Below are positions 7,966 through 14,883 of a stretch of DNA of 25,203 nt, piece by piece. The notes under the pieces are model-generated. The model worked only from the letters and a program-made list of their open reading frames with translations, was not told where the DNA came from and did no database searches. A program made the position numbers and the translations under genes. Position 1 is the stretch's first letter. Each line of letters starts with the position of its first letter. Source of the stretch: Porphyromonadaceae bacterium UBA7141 (GTDB taxonomy: Bacteria; Bacteroidota; Bacteroidia; Bacteroidales; Muribaculaceae); NCBI GenBank assembly GCA_002491945.1, contig DKWX01000048.1, positions 20,117 to 45,319 of the forward strand. The letters run 5' to 3'.

Positions 7966-8021
7966 ATAAGTAAGTGTTCAATTTGAACACTTACTTATAA
8001 ATGAAATTTGAACACTTACTT
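7966..8021 (+). repeat. TIR-only copy of dispersed repeat (33-bp palindrome plus third end)
   Basis: The 7906-8335 gap contains this repeat, an AT-rich hairpin (8101-8108 and 8120-8127), and the nifJ promoter and leader. ataagtaagtgttcaa (7966-7981) and its exact reverse complement (7983-7998) meet around one base, a head-to-head pair of family ends. A third end, aaatttgaacacttactt, follows at 8004-8021. The palindrome could also fold as a terminator-like hairpin behind the helicase gene. Confidence 0.8.
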
Positions 8022-8191
8022 GACTAACTTAGACTGCATACATACTCTCACAGAATAAAGCCTCCGTCATGACCATAAAAGAAGAGAGAGATGATGAGCT
8101 GCTTATTTGGATGCGTTATAAATAAGCGATTTAATAGACATCATATTAACGGAAATGACGACTTTACAACGTGAAATACGCGGATTTTTAG

Positions 8192-8199
8192 TAACTTTG
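8192..8199 (+). promoter_or_regulatory. Promoter box for nifJ/PFOR
   Basis: TAACTTTG followed by C is an exact TAnnTTTG match 137 bp upstream of the PFOR start codon. A clear TTG at -33 is not seen, although TTTAC lies at about the right distance. Transcription would start near 8206, just before the structured leader at 8209-8256. Confidence 0.6.
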
Positions 8200-8208
8200 C
8201 AAAATTCC

Positions 8209-8256
8209 CTCCGAGAGAAGCCCCGGCACTGAAAAGCCGCGATGCCGGAGTCGGAG
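8209..8256 (+). promoter_or_regulatory. Structured 5' leader of PFOR gene
   Basis: Two nested stems are visible at the predicted 5' end of the mRNA: ctccga (8209-8214) with tcggag (8251-8256), and ccggca (8223-8228) with tgccgg (8243-8248). A long A-rich stretch leads from there to the ATG. This could stabilise the mRNA or act in cis. It matches no riboswitch I recognise. Confidence 0.4.
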
Positions 8257-8335
8257 CGAAAAAGGTAGACAGATAAATAAAAATACTCAGAAACAGAATA
8301 ATAAACTTCATACAGTAAAAAATCTTAAAATACTT

Positions 8336-11300
8336 ATGAGCAAAGAAAAACAGTTTCTGACCTGTGATGGCAACCAGGCGGCAGCCCACGTGAGCTACAT
8401 GTTCAGCGAAGTGGCCGCAATCTATCCCATCACTCCGTCATCGACTATGGCCGAATATGTCGACGACTGGAGCGCCGCAGGCAGAAAGAATATTTTCGGT
8501 GAGACAGTTCTTGTGCAGGAGATGCAGAGTGAGGCCGGTGCCGCAGGCGCCGTGCATGGTTCGCTTCAGGCCGGTGCGCTGACCACAACATACACCGCAT
8601 CGCAGGGTCTGCTGCTGATGATTCCGAATATGTACAAGATTGCAGGTGAGCTGCTCCCCTGTGTGTTCCACGTATCGGCGCGCACCATCGCATCACATGC
8701 CCTCTCCATCTTCGGCGATCATCAGGATGTGATGTCGGCCCGCCAGACAGGTTTCGCTATGCTCTGCGAAGGTTCAGTACAGGAAGTGATGGACCTCGCA
8801 GGTGTGGCCCATCTCTCCACAATAAAGAGCCGAGTGCCCTTCATCAACTTCTTCGACGGCTTCCGCACATCGCACGAGATTCAGAAAATCGAGGCAATCG
8901 ACCAGGACGCCCTCGCTGCACTGATTGACCGAGACGCCCTCGCCGAGTTCCGCAAGCGTGCCCTCAATCCCGATGCCCCTGTGGCACGCGGCATGGCCGA
9001 GAACCCCGATGTTTTCTTCCAGCACCGTGAGGCCAGCAACAAGTATTATGAGGCTGTGCCGGCAATCGTAGAAGAATACCTCAATGAAGTAAGCAAAATC
9101 ACAGGTCGCAAATACGGTCTGTTCGACTACTATGGTGATCCCGAGGCCGAGAACGTGATTATCGCAATGGGTTCGGTGACACAGGCCATCCAGGAGACAA
9201 TCGACTATCTCATGGCCCAGGGTAAGAAAGTGGGTCTGGTAAGTGTGCATTTATACCGTCCCTTCTCGGCAAGACACTTCCTTGCAGCTGTGCCCAAGAC
9301 AGCCAAGCGTATCGCAGTGCTTGACCGTACAAAAGAGCCCGGAGCCAACGGCGAACCCCTTTACCTCGACGTCAAGGATGTGTTCTACGGCAAAGAGAAC
9401 GCCCCACTCATCATCGGCGGCCGCTATGGTCTGAGCTCAAAAGACACCACTCCGGCCCAGATACTTTCGGTATATGAGAACCTCGAGCTGCCCGAACCTA
9501 AGAATCACTTCACAATCGGTATCGTCGATGATGTGACATTCCACTCGCTCCCCCAGCTTCCCGAGATGCACCTCGGCGGAAAGAGCATCTTCGCAGCCAA
9601 ATTCTACGGACTCGGTGCCGACGGCACAGTGGGTGCCAACAAGAACTCGGTGAAAATCATTGGCGAGAATACCGACAAATACTGTCAGGCATATTTCGAG
9701 TATGACTCAAAGAAGTCGGGCGGTTTCACCTGCTCGCACCTCCGCTTCGGCGATGAACCCATCCGCTCGACATATTTCGTCAACACCCCCAACTTCGTGG
9801 CATGTCACGTGCAGGCTTACCTGAACATGTATGATGTGACACGCGGCCTGCAGCCCGGCGGCACATTCCTGCTCAACACCGTGTGGGAAGGCGAGGAACT
9901 TGCCAAGAACCTCCCGGTGCGCGTCAAGAAGCATCTTGCCAAGAACAATGTGACCCTCTACTATATGAATGCGTCGAAAATCGCGCAGGAGATTGGTCTG
10001 GGCAACCGCACCAACACCATCCTGCAGAGCGCATTCTTCCGCATCACAGAGGTAATCCCCGTAGAGCTTGCCGTAGAGCAGATGAAGAAATTCATCGTCA
10101 AGAGCTATGGCAAGAAGGGTGAGAATATCGTCAACATGAACTATGCGGCCGTCGACCGTGGCTCTGAATATCACAAGCTCGATGTGGATCCCGCATGGGC
10201 CGAACTTCCTGATGATGCTACCGCTGCAAGCGATGCTCCGGCATTCATCACAAATGTCGTGAAGCCCATCAATTCGCAGGACGGCCATCTTCTCCCTGTG
10301 AGCGCGTTTGCCGACCGTGCCGACGGCACATGGCCGCAAGGCACAGCCGCCTATGAGAAGCGCGGTGTGGCAGCCTTCGTACCGGAATGGGCATCGGAGA
10401 ACTGTATCCAGTGCAACAAGTGCGCCTACGTATGTCCTCACGCCACAATCCGTCCGTTCCTGCTGAATGCCGAGGAGATGGCAGCATCCTCTTTCGGCGA
10501 AGGCCAATCCATACCTGCCATCGGCAAGGGTTTCGAGGGTCTGCGTTTTGTGCAGCAGGTCAATGTGCTCGACTGCCTCGGATGCGGCAACTGTGTCGAC
10601 GTATGTCCGGGCAAGAAGGGTGTCAAGGCCCTCTCCATGAAGCATATCGAATCTCAGCTTGACGAACAGAAGAACTGGGACTACTGCGAGCAACACGTGG
10701 CATCGAAGCAGAATCTGGTAGACGTGAAACTGAACGTGAAGAACAGCCAGTTTGCCAAGCCCCTCTTCGAGTTCTCAGGTGCCTGCGCAGGCTGCGGCGA
10801 GACTCCCTATCTGAAGCTTGTCAGCCAGCTCTTCGGCGACCACGAAATCGTGGCCAACGCCACCGGCTGCTCATCGATCTACTCCGGTTCGGTGCCCTCC
10901 ACACCCTACTGCACCGACGAGAAGGGTCACGGTCCGGCTTGGGCCAACTCCCTCTTCGAGGACTTCTGCGAATTCGGCCTCGGCATGCGTATAGCCTACG
11001 AGAAGATGCGTGCGCGTCTCGAAGACCTCGCCGTCAAGAGCCAGACATGCGACTGCTGCACACCCGAGGTGAAGGCTGCCGCCGCTGCATGGCTTGAGGT
11101 GAAAGAGGATTCCGACAAGTCGCGTGAGGCCGGTGAGAAGTGGGCTGAACTGGCTAAGGCCAACGCTGCCAACTGCAGCATCTGCAGCATCTGCAGCCAG
11201 ATTGAGAATCTGAAGCACTATCTGACCAAGCGCAGCCAGTGGATTATCGGTGGCGACGGCGCAAGCTATGACATAGGCTTCGGCGGTCTTGACCATGTGA

Positions 11301-11938
11301 TTGCATCGGGCAAGAACGTGAATATCCTCGTGCTCGACACTGAGGTGTATTCCAACACCGGCGGTCAGTCATCGAAGTCTACTCCAATCGGTGCAATCGC
11401 CAAATTCGCTGCCGCCGGCAAGCGTATCCGCAAGAAAGACCTCGGCCTGATTGCCACTACATACGGCTATGTATATGTGGCTCAGGTGGCCATGGGTGCC
11501 GACAATGCCCAGACCCTCAAGGCTATCAGAGAGGCAGAGGCATATGATGGCCCGTCGCTGATTATTGCTTACTCACCCTGTATCAACCACGGACTGAAGG
11601 CCGGCATGGGCCACAGTCAGGAGGAGGAGCGTCTGGCCGTAGAGTGCGGTTACTGGCACCTCTGGCGCTACAATCCCGATGAGGAGGCCAAGGGCAACAA
11701 TCCCTTCTCGCTCGACAGCAAGGAGCCGCAGTGGGATAAGTTCGCAGGATTCCTCAAGGGTGAAGTGCGCTTCGCATCGGTAGCCAAGATGTATCCCGAT
11801 GCAGCCGAAGAACTCTTCAAAGCAGCAGAGGATAATGCCAAGTGGCGCTACAACAACTATAAGCGTCTGGCCGCCCAGAACTGGGGCGTGGATCCGGAGC
11901 TGACTCCCGAGGAAATCAAGCTCCGCAAGGAAATCTGA
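8336..11938 (+). CDS. nifJ: Pyruvate:ferredoxin (flavodoxin) oxidoreductase
   Basis: PFOR oxidatively decarboxylates pyruvate to acetyl-CoA and CO2, passing electrons to ferredoxin, and is central to anaerobic fermentation. At 1200 residues it is the full-length single-chain form. The N-terminal domain opens with YPITPSSTMAEYVDDW. Two 4Fe-4S clusters are coded by CIQCNKCAYVC (Cys690, 693, 696, 700) and CLGCGNCVDVC (Cys747, 750, 753, 757). CAGCGETPY (Cys817, 820) begins the thiamine-diphosphate domain with its third cluster, and GGDGASYDIGFGGLDHV plus NTGGQSSKSTP bind TPP-Mg. Oddities are extra cysteine groups CDCC (905-908) and CSICSIC (947-953) in a linker of the last domain. It has its own promoter and terminator. 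Confidence 0.97.
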   Translation: MSKEKQFLTCDGNQAAAHVSYMFSEVAAIYPITPSSTMAEYVDDWSAAGRKNIFGETVLVQEMQSEAGAAGAVHGSLQAGALTTTYTASQGLLLMIPNMYKIAGELLPCVFHVSARTIASHALSIFGDHQDVMSARQTGFAMLCEGSVQEVMDLAGVAHLSTIKSRVPFINFFDGFRTSHEIQKIEAIDQDALAALIDRDALAEFRKRALNPDAPVARGMAENPDVFFQHREASNKYYEAVPAIVEEYLNEVSKITGRKYGLFDYYGDPEAENVIIAMGSVTQAIQETIDYLMAQGKKVGLVSVHLYRPFSARHFLAAVPKTAKRIAVLDRTKEPGANGEPLYLDVKDVFYGKENAPLIIGGRYGLSSKDTTPAQILSVYENLELPEPKNHFTIGIVDDVTFHSLPQLPEMHLGGKSIFAAKFYGLGADGTVGANKNSVKIIGENTDKYCQAYFEYDSKKSGGFTCSHLRFGDEPIRSTYFVNTPNFVACHVQAYLNMYDVTRGLQPGGTFLLNTVWEGEELAKNLPVRVKKHLAKNNVTLYYMNASKIAQEIGLGNRTNTILQSAFFRITEVIPVELAVEQMKKFIVKSYGKKGENIVNMNYAAVDRGSEYHKLDVDPAWAELPDDATAASDAPAFITNVVKPINSQDGHLLPVSAFADRADGTWPQGTAAYEKRGVAAFVPEWASENCIQCNKCAYVCPHATIRPFLLNAEEMAASSFGEGQSIPAIGKGFEGLRFVQQVNVLDCLGCGNCVDVCPGKKGVKALSMKHIESQLDEQKNWDYCEQHVASKQNLVDVKLNVKNSQFAKPLFEFSGACAGCGETPYLKLVSQLFGDHEIVANATGCSSIYSGSVPSTPYCTDEKGHGPAWANSLFEDFCEFGLGMRIAYEKMRARLEDLAVKSQTCDCCTPEVKAAAAAWLEVKEDSDKSREAGEKWAELAKANAANCSICSICSQIENLKHYLTKRSQWIIGGDGASYDIGFGGLDHVIASGKNVNILVLDTEVYSNTGGQSSKSTPIGAIAKFAAAGKRIRKKDLGLIATTYGYVYVAQVAMGADNAQTLKAIREAEAYDGPSLIIAYSPCINHGLKAGMGHSQEEERLAVECGYWHLWRYNPDEEAKGNNPFSLDSKEPQWDKFAGFLKGEVRFASVAKMYPDAAEELFKAAEDNAKWRYNNYKRLAAQNWGVDPELTPEEIKLRKEI

Positions 11939-11966
11939 TAAAATCCCTACATCTGTATAAAAGCCG

Positions 11967-11997
11967 GAGGCCGGCCCGAACGATTCGGGCCGGCCTC
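11967..11997 (+). terminator. GC-rich terminator hairpin after PFOR
   Basis: gaggccggcccgaa (11967-11980) and its exact complement (11984-11997) form a 14-bp stem with a three-base loop, 28 bp after the PFOR stop. Only TCTCT follows, so the U-tract is weak, but the very stable stem fits termination or mRNA protection. Confidence 0.75.
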
Positions 11998-12027
11998 TCT
12001 GCGTATATTGCCATTGTGCCGGATGAG

Positions 12028-12105
12028 GTCGTAATGTCGTAATGTCACAATGTCGTAAGGTTTAAGTCGAGAGGTCATAATGTCGTGAGGTCGTGAGGTC
12101 GAGAA
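12028..12105. repeat. 8-bp tandem repeat array
   Basis: About ten imperfect units of eight bases, consensus gtcgtaat/gtcgtgag, run without spacers: exact pairs at 12028-12043 and 12082-12097, and one shortened six-base unit at 12060-12065. It lies between the PFOR terminator and the terminator of the convergent secreted-protein gene, in noncoding DNA. Confidence 0.75.
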
Positions 12106-12127
12106 AATCCGGTGAGGGCAAAAGAAA

Positions 12128-12155
12128 CCCTGCGGCTTTGATTTAGGCCGCAGGG
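12128..12155 (-). terminator. Intrinsic terminator for the Omp28-like gene
   Basis: ccctgcggc (12128-12136) and gccgcaggg (12147-12155) form a 9-bp stem with a 10-base loop. On the minus strand the stem is followed by TTTCTTTT, a good U-tract, about 66 bp past the stop codon of the gene ending at 12221. Confidence 0.75.
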
Positions 12156-12220
12156 GAAAGTCATGTCAGATAATAGATGTAGCGGATCATCCGCATGGAA
12201 TCGACAGAGCGGTGTCGGGT

Positions 12221-14092
12221 TTATTTTACGATAACCTTTGAGCTGCGCACCGTGCCGTCTGTCATGATATGAGTGCATACGTAGATGCGTCCCTTTTCAG
12301 GGGCGCTCACAGTGTGCCCCTGCAGGTCATGCCATACGATGCGTGCCACTTCAGCATCAGAGACAATTGTCTCTACACCCGATGCGTGTGTCGAACCGTC
12401 GGTATAGGGCGAAGAGCATGAATTGACCACAGTGCCGTCTGTGCGGAGCACAAAAGCGATGACGCGCAGTTTATTCTTATCGATTGGGATGAGATTGGCG
12501 TCGGGATTCTCGTCGGTGGGACGTATATAAGTGGTGCGGATATCAGAAATGTCGAATGTGATGCTGTGAGATTCAGGAGAGAATGCCTTGAGTCCCTTCT
12601 GGGGCAGAGACCCGTCGACGCCCATTGCATAATCCTTGCTGAGAGTTACGTCATTGAACGTGAGACCTCCGGCCATTGAGGGCATTTCAGCAAACATCTT
12701 AGCGTAAGGCTCAGCCAGTTCGGCTTCAGCCTGGGCCGTCCTTCCGGAATAGTAGTTGCTCTGCAGCCATGAAGGATCCTGCAGACCGTCGCCAATGAGC
12801 AGATAACCTATGTAATAAGGAGAGTTGTCATCTTCGATTGAAGTGACGGTGGCAGTGGCTTTGATAGCGGATTTTGTATTGTCGGTATATTCGATATCAC
12901 ATTCGATGCTGATGTCGGTAAGCGTTTCAGCAGCCTCGGGCCAGAAAATGCCCAGATTGCCGGGGTCGAGCGATAATGAGCGGTTGATGTAGGCCATCGG
13001 GAATCCGGAGACGGCGTTAGGATATGCAGAAGAGATGGCCAGCGGGTCGGTATTATGCCATGCAGCAGCCACGAAATCCTCTCCATATACCTCTCTGAGA
13101 TGTTCAAGAGCCACGTAACCGCGTACGCACCATCCGCACCACATGCCGGTGTATTCCTCCACCAGCGGGCGGTTGACAGGAACAGAGGGTGTGAAAACCA
13201 CATTTGCCTCGTCAGATGCGCTGAGGTTGGGATTGGCGGATCCGTTGACCTTGTCGAGTGTAATCGAAATTTTATTTTTGCCGTTCTCTTCTACAGCGGG
13301 GACAGTGAAACTGACAGTGCCAGAGGCTCCGATGGCGTTGCGCACGGGAGTGGGGAACTCATATGTGCCTTCGCCTGAGATATCGCCAATTTTCCAGGAA
13401 TAGCCAACGTTTGAGATTTCAGTGACGCCACCGTTGATTACTTCGAAAGAATATTCATTCTCCTGATTGGTGATCATCAATGTGCGTTTGGGCAGACTAA
13501 TGGATGCCGTGGCGGCATCAAAATTACCATCGAGCATTATTGACATGGCGCTCTGAAGGCCGGCCTTGTCTTTATTCACATAGTTGTCCCATTTAAGCTG
13601 CGTGCGTGTGGAGTGAAACCAGAATCCATCCGGATTATCACCGGCCACTACGGCAATCGGAGCCTTGGTGTCGGTCTGCAGTTCGGCCACTTCGATTGAA
13701 TATCCCACATATATGGGTTCAGATGTGAGTGTATACGGTTCGTCGAATGTGGCGGTAAGTATGCCGTTGGAGATTGTGGCCTCGACAGAGCATATATCGG
13801 GGACATTGACGCGCACCCCGTCAATTCGCTCCACTACAAGCTTGGATGTAAGGAATGCCGATGCACTGCCGTAGAGATTGTCGGCACCGTTTACCGGAAC
13901 AGAGATACTGGTGATTCTGGCACCTGCGAGTCCCGGATTATCTATTTTGACGGCTATATCGTAGTTCTCCTTTTTGCTTGTGCCGTACCATTGCGGGTCC
14001 AAGCCGTTGGGGTTATAGGAAAACTCCAGTTCAGCAGCCGGAGCCATGGCTACGCTCATTATGGCGCAGGCAAGAAGAGTAAATTTCTTCAT
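12221..14092 (-). CDS. Secreted Omp28-like protein with thioredoxin-type CGWC motif
   Basis: The 623-residue protein begins with a Sec signal peptide (MKKFTLLACAIMSVAMAPAA, cleavage near residue 20). Residues 21-300 are beta-rich with no catalytic motif I recognise. Residues about 308-345 (RPLVEEYTGMWCGWCVRGY...) hold a thioredoxin-fold active site, C319-G-W-C322, in the context usual for Omp28-type Bacteroidetes proteins. This suggests thiol-disulfide or cell-surface function. The last 45 residues (VWHDLQGHTVS...GRIYVCTHI...DGTVRSSKVIVK) resemble the C-terminal sorting or anchoring tails of secreted Bacteroidetes proteins and match the tail of the next secreted gene. An early cysteine (Cys9) sits too near the N-terminus to be a likely lipobox. 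The precise substrate is unknown. Confidence 0.8.
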   Translation of the reverse strand: MKKFTLLACAIMSVAMAPAAELEFSYNPNGLDPQWYGTSKKENYDIAVKIDNPGLAGARITSISVPVNGADNLYGSASAFLTSKLVVERIDGVRVNVPDICSVEATISNGILTATFDEPYTLTSEPIYVGYSIEVAELQTDTKAPIAVVAGDNPDGFWFHSTRTQLKWDNYVNKDKAGLQSAMSIMLDGNFDAATASISLPKRTLMITNQENEYSFEVINGGVTEISNVGYSWKIGDISGEGTYEFPTPVRNAIGASGTVSFTVPAVEENGKNKISITLDKVNGSANPNLSASDEANVVFTPSVPVNRPLVEEYTGMWCGWCVRGYVALEHLREVYGEDFVAAAWHNTDPLAISSAYPNAVSGFPMAYINRSLSLDPGNLGIFWPEAAETLTDISIECDIEYTDNTKSAIKATATVTSIEDDNSPYYIGYLLIGDGLQDPSWLQSNYYSGRTAQAEAELAEPYAKMFAEMPSMAGGLTFNDVTLSKDYAMGVDGSLPQKGLKAFSPESHSITFDISDIRTTYIRPTDENPDANLIPIDKNKLRVIAFVLRTDGTVVNSCSSPYTDGSTHASGVETIVSDAEVARIVWHDLQGHTVSAPEKGRIYVCTHIMTDGTVRSSKVIVK

Positions 14093-14151
14093 AATGATTA
14101 GGTCTGATAATATTATACTTTCTTTAGAGAGATTCTCAGAAGCCGGTTAAA

Positions 14152-14280
14152 CTTTTTATGCAAACTTAAAAAGAGTCTGGATCCGTACTCTTCAATGTCA
14201 ATCTCCATTAAAATTCTGGCATATATCAATCTTAATGAATCTTGCCAATGAAAAAAAGTTTTAACGACTCCTTATTGTAT
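14152..14280 (-). repeat. Duplicated upstream segment, copy 1
   Basis: On the minus strand this contains AAACTTTTT, CATTGGCAAGATTCAT, GGAGATTGACATTGA and a conserved hairpin, CTTTTTA/TAAAAAG (stem arms at 14152-14158 and 14167-14173). It is partly repeated at 14659-14752. The hairpin contains TAAGTTTG (14168 to 14161), a TAnnTTTG match facing the gene that starts at 14092, so it may hold that gene's promoter. No TTG lies at the usual distance. Confidence 0.55.
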
Positions 14281-14313
14281 CTGCGAATTACAATTGTGGT
14301 AGAATGCCGGACC

Positions 14314-14502
14314 AATAAGTAAGAGTTTAAATTTAACCGATAGTAATTGAAAGAGAATCTTTGAATCAATATGCGGCTTCTATTTTTCGGCTTCAGGCTT
14401 GTCGTTCAGTCGAATATGATTATATTCTCCTTCACTCCGCACCGGAATTGACTAACAGACAATCCTGCATATTCTATATATTAAATTTGAACACTTACTT
14501 AT
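14314..14502 (+). repeat. Full-length dispersed TIR repeat (about 189 bp)
   Basis: The 14093-14883 gap contains this element, two related segments (14152-14280 and 14659-14752) and a terminator, but no supported gene. Left end AATAAGTAAGAGTTTAAATT and right end TTAAATTTGAACACTTACTT are inverted repeats. The interior shares a series of blocks with the copy at 16570-16760: TTTAACCGATAG, GGAATCTTT or GAGAATCTTT, TGCGGCTTCT, GTCGAATATG, ATTCTCC, and TTGACTAA/TCGACTAA. No open frame inside looks coding. Confidence 0.8.
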
Positions 14503-14587
14503 CGGGAGAGAGATGTAGAGGGATTCTGACCTATGCCCCGGGTAGCCCGGATGATGAGATGGCGTGTTTTGTCAAGATGCTCAGAAG

Positions 14588-14595
14588 CAAAGTTA
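14588..14595 (-). promoter_or_regulatory. Orphan TAACTTTG box
   Basis: The minus strand reads TAACTTTGC, a perfect -7 match, but no start codon of a supported gene lies within 450 bp downstream and no TTG is well placed. It may be chance in AT-rich DNA, a small RNA start, or a leftover from a decayed gene. Confidence 0.25.
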
Positions 14596-14658
14596 TGCAA
14601 AATTCTGCTAATAAAAAATTTATTGAGCCAATTTTTTTGGATGCGGATATAGAAGTCT

Positions 14659-14752
14659 TTTATCTTTTTACGAAAACTTAAAAAGAGTCTGTGTAAGTTG
14701 TTGTCAATGTCAGTCTCCATGCATCCTGCCATTGCAAAAAGTTTAAATGACC
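14659..14752 (-). repeat. Duplicated upstream segment, copy 2
   Basis: It shares with 14152-14280 the order AAACTTTTTG, CAATGGCAGGATGCAT, GGAGACTGACATTGA and a 27-base block at 14665-14691 differing from 14153-14179 by only a few bases. The stem CTTTTTA/TAAAAAG is preserved with a changed loop. No gene starts directly downstream, unlike copy 1. Confidence 0.55.
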
Positions 14753-14776
14753 TGCGGATTGTCAGGCCAAAAAGCA

Positions 14777-14807
14777 GCACTCTATCGGTTGCGGGCCGAT
14801 AGAGTGC
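14777..14807 (-). terminator. Intrinsic terminator of the 14884-16479 gene
   Basis: gcactctatcgg (14777-14788) and ccgatagagtgc (14796-14807) form a perfect 12-bp stem with a 7-base loop. On the minus strand TGCTTTTTGG follows, a reasonable U-tract, 77 bp beyond the stop codon of the secreted protein gene. Confidence 0.8.
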
Positions 14808-14883
14808 GTAAATATTGATAGTCCAGCCGAATGGGGAGAGTGGAGAGGGATGGATGGAGAGGGGAGAGTGGGGAGGTAGGGAT

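Noticed and set aside
9707..10696. Long open frame (329 codons) on the minus strand inside PFOR
   Set aside because: It is fully antisense to a well-supported gene with strong codon bias, and the translation shows no recognisable domain or start context.
12028..12105. CRISPR-like array
   Set aside because: Units are eight bases with no spacers, and there are no cas genes.
14066..14092. Lipoprotein signal in the Omp28-like protein (LLAC at residues 6-9)
   Set aside because: The cysteine is too close to the N-terminus for a normal lipobox, and a better type I signal peptide cleavage site follows near residue 20.
14361..14681. 106-codon plus-strand frame in the large gap
   Set aside because: It runs through the dispersed repeat and AT-rich DNA, with no recognisable domain or leader.
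14499..14780. 93-codon minus-strand frame in the same gap
   Set aside because: Most of it is low-complexity and it enters the repeat end. Only the short block shared with 14152-14280 is interesting, and that is reported as a repeat.
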